From Rapana venosa (Eukaryota > Mollusca > Gastropoda > Neogastropoda > Muricidae), in the NCBI GenBank assembly GCA_028751875.1, contig CM054140.1, positions 10,581,602 to 10,645,601 on the forward strand: a stretch of DNA of 64,000 nucleotides, read 5' to 3'. The notes under the pieces are model-generated. The model was not told the origin of the DNA. It saw only the letters and a program-made list of their open reading frames with translations, and ran no database searches. This document shows, piece by piece, positions 19,621-30,590 of the stretch. Numbering within the stretch: the stretch's first letter is position 1; every line of letters begins with the position of its first letter. The position numbers were made by a program, and so were the translations under genes.

Positions 19621-20295
19621 ATCATAAACGTCAGGACCCCACAAACCACTTCACCTACTGTTTCATCCACTTTTTCACGTTTACACTTTAGATAACAAAA
19701 AAGATACAGGAACAAAACGTTAGAAAATACTAGGCATTCGTCACTACTGACAATATTGCCTTCAATGACCTCCCTCCTCTCCTCCTCCCCCCAGCAAACG
19801 TGTGCTTTTTTGCGCTCATACTTTTCAAATAGCGCTTTTTTTAAAAATGACATTCACACAATAACTATCCAAGCAAGAGAAGTCAAATAAGATTACAATA
19901 ATGATTATTATAATAGCGATACAATTATAACAACAATCACCCATCACCATGAGACAACAATATAACAAATGATCCCCATCACCATGAGACAATAACATAA
20001 CGATGATAACAGAAAAGCATTGGAAAGGATGGGGTGGGGGGAGTATCAAGGGGGAAGGGGAAATACACCTTCAATCAATAGAGAAATAATAATTTAAAAA
20101 AACAAACAAACAATTATTCAAACAAGTAGAACCCCTATATGATACAGAATTCAAAAGCCCATAATCAACTGGACTATCAAAACTAAAAAAAATATCAAAC
20201 TAAAACAGTATCGCTTATAATAGTACTAATAATCTCATCTCTAACTGCAATAAAAACAACATCCACGATAAAATCTATTGAATTAGACAAGACAA
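19621..20295. other. Unassigned AT-rich stretch
   Basis: Possibly the 5' continuation of the TTGAC-tailed retroposon. The block 'cccatcaccatgagacaa' occurs twice, about 42 bp apart (19938 and 19977). No coding motif is seen. Confidence 0.4.
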
Positions 20296-20299
20296 AGGC

Positions 20300-20343
20300 A
20301 TGAGGAGAGGAGAGGAAAGGAGAAGGAGAGGAAGGAAAGGAGA

Positions 20344-20382
<39 letters not shown>

Positions 20383-20387
20383 AGAAA

Positions 20388-20452
<65 letters not shown>
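20300..20452. repeat. (GA)n microsatellite
   Basis: GGAGA repeats pass into (GA)n, about 150 bp. Confidence 0.95.
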
Positions 20453-20649
20453 ACACTATCAGCTATCAGGTCTACCATAAAAAGATTTTTTTTTAAATTT
20501 CCTCCTTTCCACCTGTTTCAACATTGCAGATTATTACTAGCTTGCATAGATTCTCTACTTCTTTGCATAATTAGTGTGCCTCTTTCCTGCCTCCCCCTCC
20601 CTCCACACATATAGATGTGTGACTGTAGAATTTCTAGTCACAGTAAGAT

Positions 20650-22140
20650 ATACTTGAATTTTTGTTGTTGTAGGGAATACCATTAGTGCTGGTAAATGTA
20701 AGTATGGTTTATTTTGCCGTATTAATCATGGTTGATTTGCCTTATTAGTCAATTCCTAGGCATTCATGCATTAAATGGCTTTTTAGCTGTGCCTTGAACT
20801 GATTTTGTTTTTGATACATTTTAAGCGTTTTGGGAGCTGTTCCATAAGTCACTACCTGAGTACAAGAAGCTTGTTTTGTAAAGATTATTTCTTGGTCTCG
20901 GAAATGTTAGTAGATGATTATGTCTGTGTTCATTGATTTTGAAGCTATTGGTGATCTTTGGAGGGGCATTTCCATTGATAACTTTCTGGACAAATAGAGC
21001 TTTATTTAGATAAAGTCTGTTTTTGAAGGTTAGGATATTTGTTTTCTTATAATCGTTGATGGTTAGGGAGCTTGATTTAGTAGAACAAGTTTCAGTGCTC
21101 TTTTATATAATCTATGAATCAATTTTAAATTTGTATCACTGCAGCTGTCCCAAAGAGATGAAGCATAGTCAACTATAGGCAAAATATGGCCGCAAAAAAA
21201 GAGTTTGCGAGAGTGGTTATTCAGAAAATGTTTTATTTTTGATAACTGAAGTAGCTTGTAAGAAAGACGTTTTCCTAGCGCCATCACATGGTCGGTCCAA
21301 GTAAGATTTTTGTCAATAATTACACCCAGAATTCTGTGGGAGTCAACTTCTTCAATTACTCTTTTATCTATCAACAGAGGTTGGAATTATCTTTCATTTT
21401 TTGTCTCTTTGTCTTGCTAGTACATTACATACACTTAGTTTTTCGCGTATTTAAGGACATATGGTTTAGCTTAGTCCAAGTAACCAATCTGTCAATATTG
21501 TGTTGAAGTTTGATTGTAAGTCTGTGGGGGTCAGAATCACTACAATAGAGGGATGTGTCATCAGCAAACATTTCACAGCTACATTCTAGAAATTGGGGTA
21601 AGTCATTTACATAGATTGAAAATAGAAGTGGACCCAATATTGACCCTTGTGGTACTCCATGTTTAATAGGTACTAGTTCTGATGTTTGATTATTTGCAGT
21701 TACTAGCTGCTGCCTATTCGACAAAAAGCTTTTCAAAAGATTTATCATTTCTGGTGTTAGTTTATACAAGTGAAGTTTACGCAATAATAGGGAATGATTG
21801 ATTACATCAAATGCTTTTTCAAAGTCAACAAAAAGAAGGCCTGTATATTTATTTTCATTGATGTTGTGTAGGAGATTGTCTGTAATTGTGTAAGAGTTGT
21901 GTGACAGGAATAGTTTTTTACGAAAACCCGACTGATCTTCATTTAATAGATTGTTGTTTACAAAGTAGGAATATACGGATTTTTGGATATTTTTTTCAAA
22001 GGGTTTAGATAAGACAGACAGAATTGAAATTGGTCTGTAATTTGAAGACAAGCAGTATCACCTGATTTGTGGACTGGTATGATTTTTGCTATTTTAAACA
22101 TGGCAGGAAAGTTGGTTTTCTCTATGCACAAGTTATACAA
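20650..22140 (-). pseudogene. LINE reverse transcriptase domain and C-terminal tail
   Basis: The minus strand encodes 'KIAKIIPVHKSGD' (about 22100) and, after a frame change, 'SNYRPISILSVLSKPFEK' (from about 22045). Next come 'LLFVDFEKAFDVINH' (about 21830-21780), 'HGVPQGSILGPLLF' (about 21658-21617) and 'MFADDTSLYC' (about 21571-21542). FADD is the catalytic pair of the palm, equivalent to YxDD. A frame break follows near 21425, then 'RILGVIIDKNLTW' and 'LPIVDYASSLWDS', the thumb and C-terminal blocks of the CR1/L2 group. All catalytic residues are kept. Inactivation is by a handful of indels only. Confidence 0.85.
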
Positions 22141-22576
22141 GTATGTCAGTGTCCCAGCTATAACTTGACCACAAAACTTAATTTTCTTCCATCTAGATTG
22201 TCTAAACCACGTGTTCTGGAACTTTTTTGAAGAGACAGGCTTTCCAAGACGTCTATGATTGTCATTGGCAGTAGTTTAAATGGGGAATTTTATTTCTTTT
22301 GATTCGATATATTGTTCTAAGTAATGGAGATCATTTTCATTTGACTTGTCATTTGATATTACTTTGTCAGCAATGTTTGAGAAGTGGTTGTTCAATTCAT
22401 CAGCTGATATATCTTTAACTGTCTGTTGACTTTTTTATATAGGTTTATTACATAATGTATTGATGGCTTTCCATACTTGTCGAGAGTCGGTTGTTGTAAT
22501 TAACAACTTTTGAATGTAATCACGTTTTGATTTGCGTTTTAGTGAAGTTACTTTGTTTCTTTGTGCTCTGAACTGC

Positions 22577-23557
22577 TCATTTGAACCATGTGTTTTCAAA
22601 TAGTCTCTTAGGTGTATTTCGGATTCTATGTCTTTTGTTATCCAAGGTGGTTTGATTTTTTCTTGAACTCTTTTTTTTATGAAAGGGGCATGTTTTGTCG
22701 TATACTGAAGTAAATGTCCTAATCCAAAATTCAACAGCTTCATCAGGGTCTCGGATTTGGTATATGGCATGTAATGGCGAGTTTGTCAAGTCTGAAAGGA
22801 AATCTTGCTCGTTAAAGTTTTTAAATTTCCTGTAAAAAATAGTTTTATGCCCTACTTTAGGTATTTTGATACGATTTTTAAACCAAGTAAAGCACACTGG
22901 ATTATGATCACTGCATCCACATGAGGGAGCACATACTTCTGTTATGTGTTGTTTTGTAGTAGTGTAGATATGATCTATTAATGTTTTAGAGTTATTTGTT
23001 ATCCGAGTTGGTCTATCTATTAGTTGTTCTAGGCCATACATAGTAATGTTGTGGCTCCATTTTGGTTTAGGTTTTAATAAGTCTAAATTAAAATCCCCAA
23101 GAATAATTGTTTCATTGTTTAAAACTATTACCTCGTCCATAAGGGAGTTGAATTTTTCTAGCCAGTCTCTGGTTTCTGAAGGATTTCTGTATATAAATCC
23201 TATTAATATTGGTCTATTGTGTTTTAATTTTATTTTAATCCACATGGATTCAATGTCAAAAACCTCAAGGTTATATATTCTTTTACAACTGAGCGAGGAG
23301 GCTATATATGTAAGTAGCCCGGTGTACTTGGGTTTGTGAGGATCTTCACGGAAGATTTGATACCCTGGAATATTCATGTGTGCATCTGTAACATTTGGAG
23401 AGAGTCGGGATTCAGCTAGGCAAAACAAATGAAACTGATTTCCACTGTTGTATAGTATGGTTGCAATGTCATCTTTTTTGTTTGTTGCATTGTTGATATT
23501 CAGGTAGCCTACTCGGAGGCCCTGTTTTGTTGGCCACTTGTCTGAAGTTAGAGACAT
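22577..23557 (-). pseudogene. LINE APE-type endonuclease domain
   Basis: The 326-codon frame begins at an ATG at 23557. It shows the APE endonuclease series in order: 'GYLNINNATNKKDDI' (residues 17-31), Glu49 in 'CLAESR', 'GFIYRNPS' (120-127), 'LGDFNLD' (153-159), 'IDHIYTT' (194-200) and 'CSDHNPV' (215-221). These are the metal-binding and active-site positions of the fold, and all are intact. The enzyme nicks target DNA to prime reverse transcription. It is listed as a pseudogene because the frame ends before the RT, which lies in other phases downstream on the minus strand. In an intact element it would be one polyprotein with the RT. Confidence 0.85.
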
Positions 23558-23599
23558 AATATATGTCCGGATTGATTGGCTAATTTATGTATATATTTT

Positions 23600-24070
23600 C
23601 TTGTTCTGTACGTTTAAGTAAACTATCAAAATAGAAGACCCGTTTAGTAGGTTTTCTATTCAATAATCAAACAGGAGAATATAATATGAAATGAAGGAAC
23701 ACCCAATAAAAACGAAACAATACTAAAGGTAATTTCAAAAGCTGCTCTGGATCTGCAAAAAATCGATCTGTTATATCAACACAGTATATAATCCAGTCCC
23801 CTTTATATTTCATACACTAAATGGAGATTAAAGTATACCACACGTACATTAAAGTGTGGAATATTTTGATAAAGAAATACTACAAAACTTCTTCTTTTTT
23901 TCTAAATCAATAACTATCACTTACACAATACACGTATTCATATAAAGCTCTAAAACAAGGAAGATACAGTCACAAGCAGTAGATACAATAATAGAGTATA
24001 GAATTTCTTGGAAAATCAATAGCAAAATTTGTCTCTAAAACAACTGTTCAGATGCTAGAGTCTCTGGTGT
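23600..24070. other. Unassigned stretch upstream of the LINE
   Basis: AT-rich. It may include the LINE 5' UTR. No motif recognised. Confidence 0.4.
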
Positions 24071-24071
24071 A

Positions 24072-24245
24072 GCAATATAGCTGCTAATCACAACAGTCAA
24101 TTGTTTCAATCAAGCAGACTGCTTGAATAAACCAGCAATATAGCTGCTAGTCGCAAAAGTCAATTGTTACAGTCAAGCAGACTGCTTTATTATCCAGCAA
24201 TATAGCTGTTAGTCACTAAAGTCAAATTGCTTCAGTCAGGCAGAA
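24072..24245. repeat. ~62-bp tandem repeat, three copies
   Basis: Each unit has 'agcaatatagctgctagtcg', then 'gtcaattgttacagtcaagc' and 'agactgctt'. The copies start near 24072, 24136 and 24198, the third shortened. The unit contains the palindrome aagcagactgctt. Confidence 0.85.
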
Positions 24246-24544
24246 CGTGCGTGTCGGTGTGTGCGTGAAGGGAGGTGGGGGGATGGTGGGGGAGGGGGGG
24301 GGGGTCTTTTCTATGCACTGGGATGAGGGGACAGGCAAGGTGAGAGTGATGGACACACAGGAGTTGGTTGTGCATGGCAGTGCTGGTTCCCAGGGCTGAG
24401 GGGCCTGGTGGCAGGCGCTGTTTGAAGACACCCACCTGTGTGCCATCCACGCCACACGTGCCACCATTGTGCCCAAAGACATCCAGCTGGCTGGCTGTAT
24501 CTGTGGACAGTGTGCAGAAGATAACGGCACAGACAGGTCTCCAT

Positions 24545-24800
24545 AGTATCGGCTTAGGAACAGAGGTAATCTCTTAGTCGCTTGGCGGCTTATCGCAGCC
24601 ATGCATTAAGACAATGGGTTAAACAGATCTCAGTGTGATCAGACTAACCACAGAGGTAATCTCGCTTGGCCGCTTATCCTGACCATCCCTGAAGATGACG
24701 GAATAAACGGATCTGGGTATAATCTAATGGACAGAGGTGATCTCTTAGTGGCTTGGCGGCGTATTGCAGCAACCTGTAGAGACAATGGGTTTTGTTGGGT
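24545..24800. repeat. ~85-bp satellite units (copy 2)
   Basis: Three diverged units starting with 'acagaggtaatctctt', 'acagaggtaatctcgc' and 'acagaggtgatctctt'. Confidence 0.8.
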
Positions 24801-24930
24801 TTTTCCTTCCTTGGCTAACCTCTGAGGTTCACCAATGGTGTTTTGTGTGTGTATGCAACCCCACCCCCCACCCCTCTTCCACCATTTAGATAGCCACATT
24901 CCTTTTTCAGGGATGGTGTCTAAACACGTG

Positions 24931-24957
24931 TTATAGTGTGCACATTGCACACTATAA
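24931..24957. other. Perfect 12-bp hairpin
   Basis: 'ttatagtgtgca' and its exact reverse complement are separated by 'cat'. An identical hairpin is at 36087-36113 in copy 4. Confidence 0.9.
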
Positions 24958-24981
24958 TGTTTGAACTACAATTCCCCTATC

Positions 24982-25017
24982 CTTACCCTCTTCCCCCCCC
25001 CCCCCCCCCCCCCCCCT
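24982..25017. repeat. Poly-C tract
   Basis: Over 30 C. A second poly-C/CT tract is at 25528-25577. Confidence 0.95.
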
Positions 25018-25607
25018 TCTAAAAAAGAACTGTTCAACCTGGTTAGACTTCATGATTTGCTTAGGTCAGCAATTCCAAAGACAGAGCTAGGTTTCTTTGA
25101 CAACCTAACAGTGTTATTGTGTTGTGTCCAAACAAACAACTTCTCAGTCTGTTTGGATGCCCATGGTTGTGGGCTGAGAATTCTTTTAATCCACTTGAGA
25201 CTTTAGCTAGGGAGGCCCATTGGGGTCTGTGTTGGTGGCCAGCACCTGCTGGGCCCTTTTCTTCCTTTTGGTGTCCAGCATGTCTCCTGAGTGAGTTTGG
25301 AGCATTGGCAACCAATCCATATGTGAATTGTCACTTCTCTTAGCTTAGGTGTCCTTGGGTGTCTCAGTGGACTGGGAAGCCTGGTAAACAAGTGAGGCCT
25401 AGGTACTGTTGCACTATCCCTCACCTGAAGTGTCCAACATGTCTCCCTCAGCTAGAAGACTTGGCAACTTAATTGTGATAGTATAGGTAAGTGGTATTAC
25501 ACATAGACCTATAGTCCTAGAGCTAGCCCCCCCCCCCCCCCCCCCCCCCTCCCCCCCCCCCCCCCCCCCCCCCCCCCGATTCCATCTCATTACACAGTCC
25601 CTTTGTT

Positions 25608-25905
25608 GGCTACACAGGAGGCACAGTGGTCGAGTGGTTTAGGCGGTCAACTCGGATCCAGAAGTTGCGGGTTCACATCCCCGCTGGGGCTCAGTGTGTG
25701 TCCCTTGGAAAGACACTTTACTCCCTATTTTCCTCACTCCACCCAGGTGTACAAGTGGGTACCAAAGCCTGCGGGGGAAGTATCGGGCGACAACTATGCC
25801 GCCCAACAGGGGAGGTGAAAAACCATTTTTTTTAGTTTAATCCCCGAAACTGGGAAAACCCCGGCTCTAGGGGCCTTCGGGCCCTCGAAAAAACCCAACT
25901 TACTA
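25608..25905 (+). mobile_element. tRNA-derived SINE, family D (copy 2)
   Basis: Head 'cagtggtcgagtggtttagg' (A-box-like) with 'gcgggttcacatccccgct' (B-box-like, about 25667-25685), a body with 'ggaaagacactttactccct' and 'ccacccaggtgtacaagtgg', and a 3' end near 'aaacccaacttactactt'. Allied copies are at 30270, 36722 and 59730. Confidence 0.85.
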
Positions 25906-28894
25906 CTTTTGTTGGCTACACAGATCCCCTTTTCCCAGGCCTGAGCCCTTGAGGTCAGAAAGCCCTAGTAAAAAACACCCAGGGTAATAAACACTTCGGG
26001 AGCTTGCAATGGGTATTTTTAAATTCAACAGGCTTGGGGGCCCTTTTTTTTGGGTTTGAATAGCACCCCCCCTTCCCTTTCCCTCTCTTTTTACCCCCCC
26101 CCCCCCCCCCCCTTTCCCACAAATCAGCAGTTTTTGCCCGGGGTGTCGGGTTTATTTTTGTAATTTTTTGGGGGGCAGGATTGGCTAGTTTTGGCCCCGG
26201 AATTATTCATTGGTCACCCTAAAATCGGGATTTTGGGGAAAGGGCCAATCATTTTTTCCCCCACCCTCCCTAAAACAACTAAATTTAAAAGGGGCTGTCA
26301 GGAAATTTTCAGTACTTCTAACCCCCACTAAACCAGAAATTTTAAAGGGAAAACAGAACACAACTGAGGGGGCGTAATTTTAAAATTTTTTTTTTAAAAC
26401 TTGTTGTTTTTGGCCATTGCAAACGGGGTATCCTACCCTGCAGCAAAGTTTTGTTTGGGAAAAGGTAGGCGCGCCCTTTTAGGAGTGGGGGCAAGCACTG
26501 AAAATTAAGGGGAAATTTAAAAAAAAATTTAAATTAGGCTTACTGTTTTCACAAACTGAGGACATGAAGTTGATATAAATTTTCGGTTTGTAATGGAAAA
26601 AAACAAAGGAATTAAATAAAATGGGTTTCCCCCAAACTTTCACCTAATTAAGACGGGAAAACCCCGAAATTTTGTAGATTTCGGCTAAGGGAAATTCAAG
26701 CAAAAGATTTTTGGAATTTTTTTTAATTAAAATTGAAAGTTTTGTTATTAAGGAAAGAGTTTTTGCGGTTTTCCCGTTTTTTTTATTACAATGTTAGGGA
26801 AATTTTGAACTACGAATTGGTGGGAGAATATATTAAGGTATAAACTCATAAGCCTTATTTAACTGAAATTATTTGGGTTTTACATTTTGCCCCGGTAAAA
26901 GGGGGAAAGTGTGGTATTTTGTTTTCACATAAAAGCTGACAAAACCCCCATGAGTTTTTAAAAAATTTTATTTTGTGATCTTGGGATTTATTCCAAATTT
27001 TGGGATGTTCATGGAGAATGGAATTTTATGATTTAAGTAATTAATTAAATGTGGGATTAATTTTGAATAAGTTTTTTAAATTTTTCCCCAAAACCAAAAA
27101 AATTGGTTTTGGGAAACAGAGCTTTTGGAATAAATTACTTATGAAAAAAGTTTAAATTTGGAAAAAAGAGTTAAACTGCAAAAAGGGAAAAAAGGCTAAA
27201 GACTGAAGGTTAGAATAATTTAAAGAAACAGGATAGGCCTAGCTGGGCCCCTAAAAGACTTTGAAAGTGAAAGTGGGCCCCTTTCCCAACATTGGTGTGA
27301 CTTCCGTGTAGGGTTTTAGTCATTGGTGTCAAAACCCGGTTTAAATTTTTGTATGGGGGTTGTGAAAAACACTAATTGTGTCTGCTCTCCCCTCTCTCTC
27401 CCTTTCCCTTTTCCCCTCTCTCTCTCTCCTCTTCTCTCCCCTCTCTCCCCTTTTTTGTGCTAAATATCCATGGATAAAATAAGGACCAATGTTGTAAAGA
27501 TCTTAGTATAGACAAGTTCTGTTAACATTTTTTAATAAGGGTCAGTTGAGAGAAATTGAGAAAGGTTTTTCCCCTAGTTATTTTTGAAATCTGTATACCC
27601 CTTTTAATTTTTTCCCCTAGGATTAACTTGGTTTTTTTGGTACGAAGTTTAAAAGGGAAAATTCGGGTTTCTTACTTTGGTCTTTTGACAATTTTGGGCC
27701 TTTTTTTGCTGTTGTGTGCCTTTCATGTACCGGTTAAATAGGATAGAGTGTGACCTCATTTTATTTGGTTTCGGTGTGTTTTTCCCTTTTATATTGGGCA
27801 AATAAAAATCTGAAACTACGGCACCCTCCTTGCACAAGTAAATTTTTTGTGCTAAAGAGAACAATTATTATTGCAACCTTGCAACCATTCTTTCCCCTAG
27901 TCCTAAGGAATATCCCCCCCAAAAAATTTGGTAAAAACAAACGGTTTGACTAAAAACCCCTTTTTCCCAAAAAAATTTTAGTTTATGGGTTTTTGAATTT
28001 TGTCTACATTTCTCACAAACAAAAATACCCCCCAGTCCTTTGTCTTCGCTATCTATTCTAAGCAAAAAGAAGCATATCAGGCCCAACACGTAATGAACAA
28101 AGCAATCCTATTTGTTTATCTTTTCCCAAACTTTCTCTGACTACCTGTTTTGCCCCAAAGGGTCCCCCCAATCCCCAAAACAAGTACACGGTGCATTCAT
28201 TTGTACTTTGTTTTTAATCTGTGAAAATCGACAAAAATTTTTTTTGTCTAACTTTTATTTGGGAAAGGGCTAAAGGTGGAGTGGGCCAAACAGGGGGCAG
28301 GAAGACTGGAAAAAAGGCAAAGGGGTGGGGAGGTTTTGGGGTTTTCAGACTGAGAAAGAAAATCAGAGGGGGAGGGTGAAGAAGAGAGAAGAGGGGGGGG
28401 GGGCTGGAATTTTGGGGGGTAGAAGGAAAGGAAAAAAAATAATGTTGGGGGGGTTTGGGGGGGGAAGATAGATAAATTTTATTTCCTAATTGCCTCCCTT
28501 GCCTAAAAAGCACCAGCCCAAACGTTTTCTAAATCGGGGGATACCAGTTTGGGGAGTTCTGACCTTTTTTACTAACGCTTTTGGGGGTGGAAAAAAAACT
28601 TAGAGCATGAGGTTACCAAATCTTAAGCCAAAAACATTTTCCTTTTTGGGGATAGATATTCACCAGTTAAAGAGCTCTTTATGTTTAATTGTGCATGGGC
28701 CTGTGGAAATTGACGGGGAAAAAAAGTTTAAAAAAAATCTACACTTCAAAAGGTTTTTTTGAGAAAACAAAGCCCTTTAAACCCCATACTGAATACCCCC
28801 CAAGGTAGGGGGTGAAATAAACCTTTTGGGGAAACGGGGTGTGGATCAGATTACTACAAATTTGACACCTGGGAAAATGAGGAAGAGACAGCAA

Positions 28895-28931
<37 letters not shown>

Positions 28932-29279
28932 TTTTACTTTTAAAAGACGGGCGGGGTTTTTGGGCTGTCGGGAAAGGGGAAACCCCCCTCCTCCCAAAAA
29001 TTTATCAGATGAGACTAAAACTGAGGTCAATGTGCCCGGGTCACAAATTTTACAAAACTGCCCTTTCTACGGGAATGGTTTGAAAAAAAAAAAAATAAAG
29101 CAAATATATTTGCTTTATAAAACCCCTTTCTTGGGGAAAAAAACAAAAAAAAAAAGAAGATCTTAGGGTGAACTTTGTAACACCACGTTCCCGATGCCAA
29201 ACACCGTATCAGGGTCAGCCCTTTAAAGTTTTGGGGAACTGCACGTATTGGGCCCTTTTAAATTTTTCAAAAATCCCCA
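25906..29279. other. Non-coding part of duplication copy 2, homopolymer-smeared
   Basis: Aligns by eye with 30590-34130 and, up to 27290, with 37020-38475. Bases often repeat their neighbour. A CT-rich patch at about 27385-27450 corresponds to 32085-32270. A poly-G run lies at 28899-28930. No gene is supported in any of the three copies. Confidence 0.6.
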
Positions 29280-29540
29280 AAGTTCGGCCCCGAATGTGCC
29301 GGGCCCCAATGGCCTACCTTACGAAAAAACGGGTAGGATTTTTTAACCCTGGGGCGCAAAATGTTCTGCCTGCGTTCGCACACGGGGCCCTTTGGTTTAA
29401 AATCTCATCCGGAGGGCTTTTGGGGGGAGTGGGAGTGGAGTCTGCACTGAGTTAAATCCAGGGGAAAAATATCCCCTTGAACAGGAAAGATCCCCCGGGG
29501 CATCCCGATTGCGAGTGCAATGTTTTAAAAACCCCTAGTT
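29280..29540 (-). mobile_element. SINE family A remnant (copy 2)
   Basis: 'cctgcgttcgcacacggggc' and 'aatctcatccggagggcttt' keep the core. 5' and 3' parts are smeared. Confidence 0.7.
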
Positions 29541-30269
29541 GGGGTGTAGCAGCAAAAAATTTGTTCTTTTTCCACATGTGCCTAGTGCTTTAACTTTTTA
29601 AAAATAAAACAATAATAAAAGATAGTAAAAAAAAAACAAATCCTAAACCCCAAATAACTGTTCAACCAGGGTTTAACTTCAATGATTTGCTTAGTCAAAA
29701 TCAATTCCAAAGACAGAGCTATGTTACCTTTGAGCAACCTAACAGTGTTATTGTGTTTGTGTCCAAACAAACAACTTCTCAGTCTGTTTTGATGCCCCAT
29801 TGGTTTTGGCTGAGAATTCTTTTAAATCCACTTAGAACTTTTAGCTAGGGAGACCCAATGGGGTCTGTGTTGGTGGCCAGCACCTGCTGTGCTTTTCTTT
29901 TCCTTCCCTTTGTTGTCAGCATGTCTCCTGAGTGAGTTTGGGAGCATTGGCAACCAATCCATTTGTGAATTGTCACCTTCTCTACTTAGGTGTCCCTTTG
30001 GGTGTCTCAGTGGACTGGGAAGCTGGGTAAAAAAACAAGTGAAGGCTAGGTCACTGGTGCACTAATCCTCACCTGAATGTCCAACAGTCTACCCTCCTAG
30101 CTTAGAAGACCAGTTGGCAACTTAATTGTGATAGTGAAATAGTTACATGGAATACTAACACAAAGACTATAGTCTTAGAAGCTATAAGCCCCCCCCCTCC
30201 CCCCCCCCCTCCCCCCCCCCCCTCCCCCCCCCCGATTCCCATCTCATTAAAACAGTCCCTTTTGTTCGG

Positions 30270-30590
30270 CTACACAGGAGGCACAGTGACGAGTGGTTAA
30301 AAAGGCGGTCAACTCGGATCAAAGAAGTTTGCGGGTTCACTCCCCGCTGGGGCTCAGTGTTGTGTCCCCTTGGTAAAGACACTTTCCGTCTATATATTTC
30401 CAATCTCACCCAGTGTACAAGTGGGTTAGCCTGCAAACCTCTGCTGGGGAAGTATTGGCACAGACTTAGTGTCCTGTCACAGGGGTGGGTGAAAAAAACC
30501 CATCACTTAGCTTAATGCTAACAGAAACTGTGATTAAGCTCCGCTCTATGGGCCTTCCTGGCTCGAAAGAACAAACTACACCTTACTTAA
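30270..30590 (+). mobile_element. tRNA-derived SINE, family D (copy 3)
   Basis: 'ctacacaggaggcacagtga' head and 'gcgggttcactccccgct' B-box-like block, then 'tttaccgtct'-type divergence and 'gctcgaaagaacaaac' at the 3' end. Indels are frequent. Confidence 0.8.

Larger units (their letters stand above)
20640..23600 (-). mobile_element. Nearly complete non-LTR retrotransposon (CR1/L2/Crack-like)
   Basis: Minus-strand order is endonuclease (23557-22577), linker (about 22770-22435), reverse transcriptase (about 22140-21063) and a C-terminal tail to about 20650, as in single-ORF APE-type LINEs. Frames shift only three or four times, far fewer than in other LINE copies here, so the copy is relatively young. 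The 5' end is not marked. Upstream sequence to about 24000 shows no gene. The family name is from motif style, not a search. Confidence 0.85.
24240..29560. repeat. Segmental duplication, copy 2
   Basis: Order: 'gtgcgtgaagggaggtgggg' block, satellite units, hairpin, poly-C, 'gaactgttcaacctggttag' (25027), SINE D (25608), a long single-copy-like stretch, and a SINE A remnant (29280). The same order recurs from 29640 (copy 3) and from 35380/36060 (copy 4). From about 25830 on, this copy is heavily homopolymer-smeared relative to copy 4. Confidence 0.85.
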
